A stretch of DNA of 64,000 bases, from assembly GCA_003254905.1 (NCBI GenBank), contig QANU01041584.1, positions 260,576 through 324,575 on the forward strand, read 5' to 3'. A program made the position numbers and the translations under genes. Origin of the DNA: Nissolia schottii (lineage: Eukaryota > Streptophyta > Magnoliopsida > Fabales > Fabaceae). The notes below the pieces were generated by a model. It did not search any database and was not told the DNA's origin. It saw nothing but the letters and a program-made list of their open reading frames with translations. Positions 12,593-29,011 of the stretch are shown one piece after another (within the stretch, counting starts at the first letter, position 1; each line of letters starts with the position of its first letter).

Positions 12593-12713
12593 AATAAGTA
12601 GCAGCATTTTTTCTAAGACAGAACACTATGGCATCGTTTGATCCATGTAGCCAACCCCATATAGTGAAACAAGGCTTAGTCGTCGTTGTTGTTGTAATAA
12701 GTATCAGCATTTT
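12593..12713 (+). mobile_element. Truncated RTE-like LINE tail with 18-bp duplication
   Basis: The insert 12611-12695 contains gatccatgtagccaacccca and ends in a GTT-repeat tail (gtcgtcgttgttgttgt). It is flanked by aataagtagcagcatttt (12593-12610) and aataagtatcagcatttt (12696-12713), an 18-bp duplication with one mismatch. At about 85 bp it is an extreme 5' truncation. It is the same family as 2579-2688 and about 47000-47075. Confidence 0.7.
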
Positions 12714-14204
12714 CCAAATTGGCAGCCAAAGCCTCTGTAATGTGGTTTCAATAGATTCCAAAGTGATTTTTTTGCACAATTAAATAATATTCTGGGCACA
12801 GTTGAGGTCGTCCCAGAGAAACTCTAGTGATTATACAAAGCTTGGCTGATAGAATTGTTAGCTTTTGAAACCTCACAACCATAAATAGGCTTTGACCTTA
12901 ATTAACCGAATATGCTATAAGCAAAGCATAGTTTTCTTTTTTCATACAAGCTTCATTTTTTGTCACGACCACTTCATGCATATTACTCAACTCTTTGTCA
13001 CTAGATCATTCCTAGAGGGTTTTTTTTCTTCATATTTTGAGGACACACGGCTCACACTTTCTCTGTCTGTACTTTTTTTCTTTTAATACTTCTCTGCCAG
13101 TACCTTGACACAATCTACTTCCAAAATTTTTTTTAAGATACTCCTAAAGTAAGAAAAATATGTTGTTCTGAATTATTCAGCGTTTAACAACTTATCTGTG
13201 TATGTACTGCTGAATTTTATCGCTGATTGGCGGGCTCCACTTTTCGAGTGCATTACAGTGGTGGTTGGTTCTGATTCGACAAGGGTAGAATGCCTGGTCG
13301 AAGGTCCAGTACAGTAGGTAACAGGCGTGTTTGTTTTAGCTCTCTAGCAAAAACAAGAAATAGGCGCTACACCATTCTTGCTGTTTTAATGTCATAACTA
13401 AAATTTTAAGCATTTAAATGGTGTAGAACCTTTCTTTTTTCTTATTTGTGAAGCTTCTAAAAATTTCCCAAAACTTTGTTTTAATCCTTCTCTAAACGGT
13501 TCAGTTGAGTCATACCTTAATGTGACTGACCAGTCATTATCTTATGTTTGAAGTCAGGTTTCACAGTAAGCGAAGTGTTCATTTATAAGGTAATTTTCAC
13601 TTGGGAGTTTAGAACTTGAACTGCTTAGTATATTGTTGGTGGTTCTTTTAAGTAACTATTTAACTAATAAGAAGGTGACTTACCTAATACCATTGGAAGG
13701 TATGATCCTATTTTATCAACTGATATAACTAGATTCCTGAATTCAGCTGTAGACGACGGGTCAGAAAAATCATGCATAGAGGGAAGGAAACAAAACTTGG
13801 ATCAAAGTTTCTTACATCCGTTTCATTCAATTTACAAACTAAGAAATGACAAGTGAACATTCTTGAGATGAGTGTATACTTCCAATTTTTAGATTGCTTA
13901 CTTTACGAAGAAAATGTTCACATGTCGGTATGACTTGACAGAATTGACAGATTGCTTACCCTAAAAGAAAAATGTGTGGCTGCTGATAAACATTTCTTGG
14001 GTGCCTTTTCATAGAGGAAGCTGGAGTCTCTGAAAAAGACTTGGAATTTTAGTTGCATGCATACTATTATGGAATCCACTTTTGCCCCCTTTTTCCCTTT
14101 TCTTTCCTCTTTCTTTTAGTAAGTAGAACTTGTGAAAACCAATGGGACATGCATAAATTTTCCTACAATTTTTAAAACTAAAATAAAAATTCTTGGATTT
14201 ATAA

Positions 14205-14842
14205 AAATAAGATGAACACGAAAAAAAAATGGAGATTGAGGAGAAGAGAAAAAAAATAATGAAAAAGAAAAAAAAGATAAAAGAAGGTTGTATTAAGAAG
14301 AGTGGGTTGTACACATTGCATTTCTAATAAATATATTCATGGTTGTTAAACTCTCGAATTAACTCTTAAACTCTTACGAGTTTACGATTTTACTACACAA
14401 AAACGAGTTAACACTTATGTAAACTCTTTTTTGGTAAACTCGTACGAGTTTAAGTAAACTCTCGATTCTACTAGCGAGTTTACGAGTTAAAATCTACCTA
14501 CGAGTTTACGAGTTTATCTCAAAATGTACAAATTTTGTAACTTTGTTAGATACTTACCTAACTTTGTTTATATTAGATAATGTATATTGAGTTTATTTTG
14601 TTAATTTCATATATTTATCATAATTGAGCTATCTTTTATTGAACTATAAAATAATACATATACTGAATAAAGTATGACATAACCACTAAGTGTCATGCAT
14701 TAAGGTGTANAAGATGAACACGAAAAAAAAAATGTAGATTGAGGAGAAGAGAAAAAAAATAATGAAAAAGAAAAAAAGGATAAAAGAAGCTTGTATTAAG
14801 AAGAGTGGGTTGTACACATTGCATTTCTAATAAATATATTAC
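14205..14842. repeat. Duplicated A-rich block flanking part of a TIR element
   Basis: About 130 bp starting gatgaacacg near 14211 recurs near 14712 with few differences. Between the copies lies the left part of the element also seen at 61325-61885 (ggttgttaaactctcg, then many cgagttta motifs). A single n at 14710 sits exactly where the repeat restarts, so this may be an assembly join rather than a real duplication. Confidence 0.65.
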
Positions 14843-16210
14843 ACAAACGGTTGGAAATGATTAATGGCTTGGCAAAGGTTATGCTCAAATTGCTCGAAAA
14901 GTTTAATCAAGGAATCAAAATTTCTTTTAACTCTCCGATTTTGGATTTTTTGTCATCATATGGTCCTTTCTAAACAATTTTGCAGCATTAGGCATTTCTC
15001 TAAAATTTATTTTCGTATGGGTAAAAACTTCAGAAATCAGATTTAGAAATTCCGATTTCTAAACAGAAAAAAGAAAAAAATCTGTCATGTCATGGAGTTT
15101 AGGATATCAGCCATGTCACCGTCTAAAAACGGAATTGTGAACTTCGATTTTAGAGATATCGCATCAAATCATGTCAGTTTGATTTTATTTTTTTATGTTT
15201 ATTTTTTAAAAAATCTAATTTAGAAAATTTGATTTTTAAACTGACTCAAACAAAACTAATTTTTTTCTAATCCGTCCCTAATCACATAATAAACATGTAA
15301 AACCATAGAGAGGTGGAAAACCCACTGATTTTTGCTGAATTTCTATTGGTATTAAATTTTGCTCAAGTGTTCGTCGTCACACTATTATAAAAATTGGAAA
15401 AAGAAAATGTGAAATAAAGTAATCCAAAAAAATATGATGCAAAATTATTTTAATAAAAATTTAAAAAACAAACCTTGTCAGCATTCTCATAATGAATTTC
15501 AATTTCAATCTTACAAACTCCGATCAAGATACCCAAAAAACTGAGTTGACAGGTTTTTCAATCTTACCCCAATTCAATCAATAGCATATGACGATGTTTT
15601 TATATGTATTTGTTATGTTGCAAATTGTTATGCCTTATACCTACGTCGTGAGTCGATTGTTGGATCAAGAATATTTTGGATGAGTATTTTAAAACGAAAA
15701 GTAATACTCATTTCACTTTATTAATCTAATGATAAGTTTTTTCAAGCATCTATAAAAGCTAAAAAATGTTTGCCTTCCAATGTGGCCGAGTTGGCCCCGT
15801 CTTACAGGACTCAACGAGGTATAGGATCTCCACTGAGCACTGACTCGTCCGCAACAAGGTGCTATTTCGTGGTAAAAGGTAAAAGCATAAAGGCATGTGG
15901 ACCCTAATGCTATATCGTGGCATGCCAAATCGGTAGAAATGGTGCTTTTGTGAGGCTGGAGAGCTCTCACACATCCTTCGATTTAAGAAGGTTGGATTTA
16001 ATTTCTAATGTAGCGAAAAGGTGCTACGTGAACTTTTATGAATGTATTCAGTTACATGCTACAAGTAATACAACACACTATTGAAAGCCCAGAATGCTTT
16101 CAGATTCTAATCATTGACGCATCAACCTTCCCTTCGGATAAAGCTAGCTCATGTTGAAAGCACCTTGTTTTTTATTTTTATTTTCTTGAAAATTTATTCA
16201 ATGAGTCTCA

Positions 16211-20401
<4,191 letters not shown>

Positions 20402-20600
20402 TATCGGGGAATGCAAATCGGAGGAAACTCGCCGGAAAAAATCGACGGCGGCGACGAGTCTCTCTCTCACTCTCGCTCTAGTTTTTGTTTTTTTTTTTGG
20501 TCCCCTCTCTCTCTGTTTGCCTCGCTGGCAAACGAGTTTCGAACGTGGTAGTTCGCTGAAACGGAAAAAGAACGGAGTGGGGTGCGCTTTTTATAGGGGC
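20402..20600 (-). promoter_or_regulatory. 5' UTR and core promoter of squalene epoxidase
   Basis: Upstream of the start codon on the minus strand lies a GA-rich leader (tctctctctc on the plus strand near 20460-20515) and a TATA-like tataaaaag reading on the minus strand at about 20588-20596. The distance from TATA to ATG, about 190 bp, is plausible for a plant leader. This is an inference from position and composition. Confidence 0.5.
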
Positions 20601-21544
20601 ATGCTTCTGGGTTATCACGAGCACTTCGCCTTTTAAAAAAAATTCAATAAATAAACAATTTAATTGGGCTGTCAATAAAAACTCATAGTCCTTAAAAAAT
20701 TGTTTTAGTGCCTTGTGTGGTTTTAGAAAAGAAAAAAAATATAATTAAGAGTTAATTTAGTTTTTAAAATTTTAAAATGTTGCACTCGTTAATTTTTTTG
20801 TAATATTTTTAAATTTTAAGGATTATGTTAACATTTTAAAGACTAAATTAACATTTTATTTATTTTTTTTCAAAAATTAGTTATGACACTGAGACATTTT
20901 TTAGAGACTAATGTGTCACTTAATCCTATAATAAACATTCATTTTAGTCATCGCCACCACTGGAGTGGTGCATCGGTTATATTAGTTCACAAGTTGTGAA
21001 AATATGAGAATTTTGATCAAATTAGTTTTTTGATATTAGGAAAATTAGTTTTTTTTATTAATTTGATAGACTTTTTTGACAACTTCATAAACTGTATAGT
21101 ACATTTCAATAACTCGAGTATTAATATGACTAGTATTGCTAATTAAGAGACTAAAGTAAAGGTTTACTTACAAAATATGAGTAACTAATTAATATGGTTC
21201 TAGCGTTATCATTTTGACATCAATTTAGTCATTAAAAAAATATTTGATGTTATTCTAACCCTAATATTTTTATTTCAACATTACCCTTAATCCAAAAGAA
21301 AATGTAACGTTGTTCTAACATTTTAAAATTTGAGGATATTGTGATTGAATTTCTTTCACTTGTGGTGCCATAATTTTCTTACTTTATTATTATGTTTTTA
21401 GGGTTTAGAGTTATTGTCTTTGAATTACAAAATTCTCCAGTTAACTTTGAATTGTATGAACTTGTACCAGATTCAGTATTGAAGCCCAAAACAAGACCCA
21501 ATATTCTCCATGGTAACTCAATGACCCAATCCACTTACAGACTA

Positions 21545-21554
21545 CCCACGTGGG
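21545..21554. promoter_or_regulatory. Palindromic G-box (CCCACGTGGG)
   Basis: A perfect 10-bp palindrome around CACGTG, about 1.1 kb upstream of the squalene epoxidase start. G-boxes bind plant bZIP and bHLH factors. A second ACGTGG lies near 21632. Use as a squalene epoxidase control site is only a possibility. Confidence 0.35.
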
Positions 21555-22254
21555 TTGCACAGTCTGAGAAGACCCACTCCATGACCTGCTTGCGTGGCAC
21601 AGTGAAACGTGCCCAAAACCATCCCCGCTATACGTGGACGGTTATGCATCGCAAGGAAATCCCCCACAATGTCCACCATGCACAAGCAAGGTGCCCCCTC
21701 CAATGTTGTTTACTTTGTAAATACTAGAAACCCAGCATGACAAAGATAAATCTTGTCCATTATTAAATGCACATAAGATTGTGTTCTGATTTTGCCATTA
21801 AAATCTCTTGCAAGTCCTCTTCCCTAGCATTTACTGTTACGTCAAAGCTTAAATCCTTTGAGGGACACCACCACAACCACCACATTCATCATTCCCTTTA
21901 GGCCAAGTCAAAATATGATTAAATCAAAATTAGTGTGAAATTATATGGCAAAATAAACAAGTTATCATTTTTTTTAAATTATTTAATTGTCTTTAGGTTG
22001 TTAGACAATTGATTGTTGTTATTGTGGAGGTATGACGAAGAGTATATATAAGGAGATTTTTCTGGTATTTTACAAAGTATTTATAGTTTATCCTTAAATT
22101 TATTTATTTTTAACAACCATTAAATTGAATTTATTGAACTTTGTCATCATTTCATATTGCATATGATCTTAACAAATTTGTTACTAAGAAAATCATTAAA
22201 ATATTTAACTTTTAAGAGGTTTAAAAATTTAAATATCATTTGAACTTATGATAT

Positions 22255-22390
22255 ACTTCATCCGCTTCATATTAGTTGTCTACGTTCCTATTTTGATATT
22301 TCTCAAAATACTTGTCCATTTGCTACATTTATATAACATTGATTTATTTATTTATTTTAAATATACCCTTATTAAATAAACTTTATCTCT

Positions 22391-22421
<31 letters not shown>

Positions 22422-22792
22422 ATACACACACACATTTATGTATATTGTTTGCTTAAGAGGTGTTCATCACCAACAACAACTGATTTTCTTTCGAGGCACA
22501 TATGATCAAATACTTAAGAAACTCAGTCATCTACTAAATGTGTTGAACTTCGTTAGTTCTAATCTCTCTCATATTTATACCCCTATAAAATAAATTATCT
22601 CTCTCATATTTATGCACTATAATAAGAACTATCTCTCATAGAGATAAAAGAGAAAATAAATACTATTATCATAAATAAGGACAATTAAATAAAATACTAC
22701 TAATTTCTCTTACTTTCAAATTTTTTAATTATATTTTTAATACTCGTGTAAAATAAAAAGTGAACAATTAGTAAGTAACGGAGGAGAGTGCA
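22255..22792. mobile_element. Stowaway-like MITE, about 540 bp
   Basis: The left end (acttcatccgcttcatatta) and the reverse complement of the right end (actctcctccgttacttact) share the ctccgtt..tta..tagttgt-type terminus typical of plant Stowaway and mariner elements. An (AT)n run near 22391-22412 lies inside. The terminal match is imperfect, so this is an old copy. Confidence 0.5.
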
Positions 22793-24894
22793 CTTATTTA
22801 TAAATATTATATTAAAATAATAACACAAATTTAATTTGAAAATTATTGTGCTTTGACATACACTTCATGCTTGTCAAATATTTAAAATGGAAATATTAAT
22901 AATTTTTAAAATAGTTTAAAAACTGAAAAAGGGTTAATTGTTAATTAAAAAAATTCATGATTATTTGTAAATAAGAATTTGTAAATATTTTCTTTTAAAA
23001 AAAAATTGGGCACTGATAGAAAGTTATTTTCTACCATCCCTTTATTGAGTGTATAACATTTATCAAGTGTATCTATATAATTAAATAAAAGAGATTTTCC
23101 TAAAAAAAAACTGTAATTATGGTATCTAATTTTTGTTACCATCTTTGTCCTTTTGTAAGTAACCTTTTTTTTCTTTCAATTTTTTTTTTTAAATGTTACT
23201 GACTTTCTATGTTTTATTGTAACCACCACCTCCCATCTCCATATTTCTTTACAATATCTTCTATTCTTTTTTTTTTTTTATCTATCTCTTATTTTATATA
23301 TATTTTCATCTCTTCTCAAATATTTTGTAATTAAACAACTAATAAATTATTTGCCTGCAACCCGACAGTAGACAAATAAATTTAGTGAAAAAGTTTAAAT
23401 AGGCCGCACGTATCGGAGAAGTCTCCTACGGGTAAGCGTTGGGTCTTGATGGATCTTGGTGGATCCGGGCGTTCTGCGTGCAAAGCATGGCTTGTTTTTA
23501 ATCTTTTCCCCCATGCATAGTTGTTAAATTAATTAATTAATTAATGTAAGAGTTAATCTAATTTCTAAGGAGCAAAACAAAACCATGGGTAATGATTGGA
23601 AAAAAAACAAAAAAAGAAAAAGATAAAACCACCGATGACAAAGCAAATAAAGGTGCTGTGGTATTGCACCCAAACAACTTTCGTTTAAGATGGAGACAAT
23701 GCAATTATATCATTTAAAATTTGATCCACTTGAAACCGATTTTGTTTTAATCACAGTTCACATGTATTTGGTGTCTAAACTCTAAACTATTATTTTATAA
23801 GAGAGTTATTTATATTTATATTATTATGTCAACACACATGTTATTCACAATTAAATAAACTTTTAAAGGAAGTCTACATCTTTGTAAAATATAATTTAAT
23901 GGTAAATAATACATGAGTTGATATAGTGTTTTAAAAAATTCTTATATATAAACATAATTTTAATATATCATATGTAATTAAACTCACGATAAGCATATGA
24001 ATATATGTTGGATGAAACTTGTGAGATCTACATTTTTTTCGTGTATCTAAATCTAATATTTTAAACTTGTTTCTATCCAAAAATTCTTCTCATATTCCAT
24101 ATAATATGAGTATGAATAACATTTCTCATTTTATAAATGGATCTAAATAAATCAAACTACGTCATGAACGCCCAATTTAAAATATTAACCCGATCACATT
24201 ATTGAGCTATATGAAATATGGTTTCAACGATTATAGATTATTACTAGCTCAGGAGTTTAGAGTTGTACTAAAAAAAGAAAGGATGAAAATTCTAACCATT
24301 TTTTAAACTTTTTATTTGTATTCACATTGGTTTCGAATGTCTAAAATGTTTAAGTATTAACATTACTCTTGTTAATACTTAAATATTTTAGATAAAAATA
24401 CTCATAAAAATAAAGCTTAAAATATTTAAATATCAATTAAAAACTTTTTTTTATTGAAAGACGTATAGACATTGGTATAAAAAGTCGAGAACCAATTAAG
24501 ACATTCCAAAAAAAAGAAAAGAAAGGAAAAATCATAATTGGCAAAAAGCCAAAAAGGGAAACCAATCCGCACCACTGACTATACTAGCGTAAGTCGTAAG
24601 TCCACGTATGCAGCAAATAAAACCTTACTAGTAGTATTTGTTTGACCGGTTGACTGGTAACAGTTTCAGGACAATATTTATATGGAAGCTAATTATAGGG
24701 TTTTGAAATGAATAGATATTTTTCCTCTTTTAGGTTAACATCATGACAGAAGTAGAACCTAACCCTGATATATACATACATCTGCTTAAAGGTCGAACAT
24801 AGTATAGTGACCTGCAATGTCAATCTTGTAAAGTGGAAAAATTAACAACTCAATGATAATAATTGACAACGAAATGAAATGAAATTAAATTCAA

Positions 24895-24921
24895 TATTAT
24901 ATTATATTATATTATATTATA
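24895..24921. repeat. (ATATT)n microsatellite
   Basis: Five or more pentanucleotide units (atattatattatatt) just upstream of the LINE insertion point. Confidence 0.8.
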
Positions 24922-25056
24922 TTTGTATGGATTTGACTATTTTATATATAGTTTATATTTTTAAAGTGTAATAAAGTGATGCAATACTAAAAGTCTAGCC
25001 ATAAGAAAAAACTTAGAGAGAGAAGCTCTACTACTTTTTCCCTAAGCCGTTCTATC

Positions 25057-25965
25057 ATGACGGCAGATGATAACCAACCACTTGAATCATCGGAGGAGAG
25101 AGACATTCTCCAGATAAGCAAGAAAAAAATACAAAAAGTTGAAGGCCACTTCTCTTGTGAGGTTGGGCTCACCCCAAGAGAAGAGGAATGGATGGTAGAG
25201 GAGACCCCACAGATCAATCCCCCAAAGATAAGAAGATCCTACAAGGGCACCGTAAGACAGCTATGACGATGATGATATTTCCTCCAATTCAGATAATGAC
25301 AATGTGGAGGAAAAAGGTTTCTTATATGTGGAATGTGAAACATACATGGACAACGAAGAGAGATGCATGCTGAGAAGACAACCTAGACACAAAGTAGTGG
25401 TAGATAGCGACGGGGTGCTAAATATCCTAGTGAACAAAGCAAAGCAAAAAATATTGAATCGTTGCTAGGAGAAAAACACTCATCGTGAAGCAGATAGGCA
25501 AAAGAAAAAGGCTTCTCTGTTCTTAAGAAAAGACTGGAAACTCTTTGGGCCAAGGAGGCCTCCATCAATCTCATTGATGTAGGGAATGATTTCTATATGG
25601 TCTGATTCAACTCCTATCAAGATCATGAGTATGCACTCACTGAGGGACCTTGGCTTATATTTGATCACTACCTTGTAGTCTAAAACTGGTGACTGGATTT
25701 TAATCTCCACCAAGAACACATCCATAAGATTGTGGGTTGGGTAAGGCTCCCGGACCTAACAACCGGATATTACGACGATCAGTTCCTCCATGAGATTGGT
25801 AACCTCATTGGTAAAACCCTTTGAATCGACTGCAACACAACAAGGATCTGCAGAGGCAAATTCGTGAGATTGTGCATTGAAATTGACCTCGATGCCCCAC
25901 TAAGGTCCACTTTCAAAATCAAAGAAATTTCCTACCCCCATGAGAAAAAAAGGTGGAGCCCAAGT
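25057..25965 (+). pseudogene. LINE ORF1 remnant (DUF4283-like)
   Basis: It starts at an ATG giving MTADDNQPLESSEERD and soon breaks. Further on, fragments in several frames read EYALTEGPWLIFDHYL, then VRLPDLTTGYYDDQFLHEIG and CRGKFVRLCIEIDLDAPLR, the pattern of the DUF4283 and zinc-knuckle ORF1 protein of plant L1 elements. Several stops and frameshifts are present. No CCHC knuckle follows, because the sequence passes straight into endonuclease near 25950. Confidence 0.75.
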
Positions 25966-28900
25966 GGATACACGATGTTGGAATAACTTTGCCAACTGGA
26001 TCTCTAGTTGTAACTTAATTGATTTGGAGGTTATCAGCACCAAATTCACTTGGAAGGGACCGAAAAGGGACATCAAAGACAGAGTCTTTGAGTGCTTGGA
26101 CAAAGCCCTCAACAACCACTGCTAGATAACTTGCTTTCACGAAGCACATGTCTACAACTTGACAAAAATCCATTCTGACCACCATCCTTTTTTGGTTCAT
26201 CTTGAGGGTATGTCCATTCCCCCCTCAAATCGTCCTTTCCGTTTTGAGTCTTTCTAGATGCAACATGCTAATTTTCCCTCTTTCCTCCATGATAATTGGT
26301 GCACTACGGATCCCTTTTACATTGTTGTTGCCTCTTTTTATAAGAAATTGAAAACCTGGAACAAAGAGGTTTTTGATAACATCTTTCATTTGAAAAAGAG
26401 ACTTATGGCGAAGATCAATGACATTCAAATTTCTAGAACTCAGGGGGAATAACGGGGTCCTTGATAGACTAGAACAGAATCTCCAAAACCAACTAATGGA
26501 CATTCTTGTTCAAGAGGAAATACTTTGGCTCTAAAAGTCAAGAACCCGGAGAATTAAGGGTGGTGAGAAGAACACAAGCTATTACAGCACAAAAACCATC
26601 ATCTGCAGAAAGTGTAGTAAGGTCATGGCTCTCAGGAACCCCGGTGGGTAGTGGATTGATGATAATGCCACTCTCCAACAAATGACAATTGAGTTCTACC
26701 AAAAATTTTATGTTTAAGAGGATCATACTAGACCCACTCTCGACACTACCATTTCTTTTGCACCCTTGGACATGACTATTGCAGGAAGCATCAGCCCATC
26801 ACAAGCTCAAAAATTAAAGATGCTTTCTATGGCATTGGTGCCCTTAAAGCCCCAGGGGAGGATGACTTCCCTAGCTTCTTTTTCAATAAAAAATGGAACA
26901 CCACCCATACCATTGTGGAGAATTGCATCAAAGACTCGTGGAAAGAGTCCAGAAAAATCTAGGTCTTGAACAAAACTCTTCTTTTCCTTATCCCCAAAAC
27001 CCAAAAGCCAGCATTCTTTGACCAGTTGAAACATATAGCACTATGTAATGTCATTTGTATGGCCTTGTCCAAGATCATGGTTGACTGCTTAAAAACCTGC
27101 TCTCTGTGACCGTAATTCCCTTTTCCAAGATACCTTTGTCCCAGACTGCCATATTCAAGACAACATAATTATTGCGTGTGAAATAGTGCACTCTATGAAC
27201 AAAATATGAGGGGAAAAAAAGGCTTTATGGCCATAAAAAACGACCTTGAAAAGGCATATGATCGCATGAGCTAACAATTCATTCACAATAGCCTTGGGAT
27301 CTTTGGTTTGCTTGTAGATATGATCACTCTCATCATGGAATGCATAATGTCATCCTCTTTCGGACTTCTGTGGAATGGGGAAACGACTAACTCTTTCTAA
27401 CAAACAAGAGGCATAAAACAAGGTGACCTAATCTCCTCATACACCTTTATCATATGCATAGATCGATTATCCCACCTTATCTCGGAAACCACTAATAATA
27501 ATCTTTGGAAGCCTATGAGAGCAAGAAGGCGCGGACCACAAATCTCTCACCTCCTCTTTGTAGATGATGTCTTGTTTTTTTATGGAAGCAAATATTGACC
27601 AAATCCATCTCACCCTCAAGTTGATGATCAAATTTGGTAGAACTTCAAGTCATTAAATAAACACCAACAAAACCAACTTATTCTTATCCAAGAATGTGGA
27701 CCTCCTTACAAGGAAACCCATATCTGAAGTGAGTGGCTTTATTGAGGTGAATGAAATTGGTAGGTATCTGGGGGAGAATCTCTTCTAAGGGAGAATTAAG
27801 GAAAAAACTCTTCATTAACATTGTTGAGAAAGTGGATAACCGCCTCCAAGGGTGAAAATCTCAATGCCCTTCTTTCGCGGGATGAGCTACCCTTGCCCAA
27901 TCGGTTCTTGTCAATCTTCATGATGCAGAATACCATGATCCCGAAGAATGTTTGAAAAGAAATTGAGAAAAATCAACGTGCCTTTATCTGGGGCAGCACT
28001 GATACTAAGAAGAAATCCCATATACTCAAACAGAGTACTCTCTCCAAACCTAAGGAGGTAGGTGGGCTGAGCTTCAAAAATCTCCATGTAATGAATAAAG
28101 ATTTCATTCTCAAGTTAGGATGGAGCCTGCTAAGTCACACTAATGATCTCTAGGCAAAATTATTGCTGAGAAAATATGGGAGGGAAAAAGAGACCAAGAA
28201 GGAAATTCATTGCAGCAACTCAGATTCCCTACTCTGGAAGACGTTACCAAATAACTAGGAAATACTAATTCACAATATCCACCACATGATTGGAGATGCG
28301 AAAGCAACCAAGTTCTGGACAAATAAATGGTTTCATCCAAAGAGATAACTATTAGAACAAGCAACTACGATCCTCCTAAGAGGACCTCAATCTCACTGTT
28401 AACCATTTCGTCAACACGAATGGAAAATGGAATAAGGGATCCTCCCTAAATGTCCTCCCTGACTATATAGTGGACCAAATTTTCTACTCGGTTCCTCCCA
28501 CCCTTGTTGATGGCCCAAAACATCCTCTCTTGGGGGGCCTCCAACAATGGGAAATTCATAATCAAAACGACCTATAACTTGTTTTACCCAAGTCCCTCTT
28601 TTCCCTCTTGGAATTGGAACCTGATATGGAAATGGAATGGCAACCAAAGAATGAAGATGTTTATATGGCTCTTGGCCTAAAACTATATTCTAATCGCTTC
28701 CGGAATATCCTCTTGGGAAAGAAGTAGCCCTATGTGCACCGAATGCAATTAAAAGATACAAACCCTGATCCATGCCATCCGCGATTGACCCCATGTATCA
28801 TGTATTTGGATCAAATTGATGCACCCTAAAGATATTAGGAATTTCTTTATAGGGGAGACACATGAATGGATCCAAGCCAATCTAACATCCCACAAAGATC

Positions 28901-29011
28901 GAAACACTAAGGACAATTGGAGCGATGTGTTTATTGCCACAACATGGATTATCTGGAACCAACACAATAAGTATTGCTTTGAAGGAACCTTTCTTAGCCC
29001 ATTCTAGATTG
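25950..29011 (+). pseudogene. LINE ORF2 remnant: endonuclease, reverse transcriptase, zf-RVT
   Basis: It begins with the C-terminal part of the AP-endonuclease (NLIDLEVISTKFTWKG, then RPFRFE near 26236-26253). The reverse transcriptase shows RGIKQGD at 27408-27428 and the catalytic FVDD at 27557-27568, in place of the commoner FADD or YADD. A zf-RVT-like stretch follows near 28600-28800, then DNWSDVFIATTWIIWNQHNK near 28913-28972. Stops and frameshifts are scattered throughout. The N-terminal half of the endonuclease is missing. Confidence 0.85.

Larger units (their letters stand above)
12379..16210. other. Intergenic region between J-protein and squalene epoxidase genes
   Basis: It holds the 3' UTR of the J-protein gene, a truncated LINE tail (12611-12695), a duplicated A-rich block around a TIR element (14205-14842), and an unclassified richer patch at 15756-15970 whose short ORFs match nothing I recognise. 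The last few hundred bases before 16211 should be the 3' UTR of the minus-strand squalene epoxidase gene. Confidence 0.5.
20637..24962. other. AT-rich intergenic region upstream of squalene epoxidase
   Basis: No supportable gene. It holds a Stowaway-like MITE (22255-22792), a TATTA-type repeat (about 24895-24921), a GC-richer patch at 21480-21720 with a palindromic G-box, and another short GC-richer patch at 23400-23500 that I cannot classify. Confidence 0.55.
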
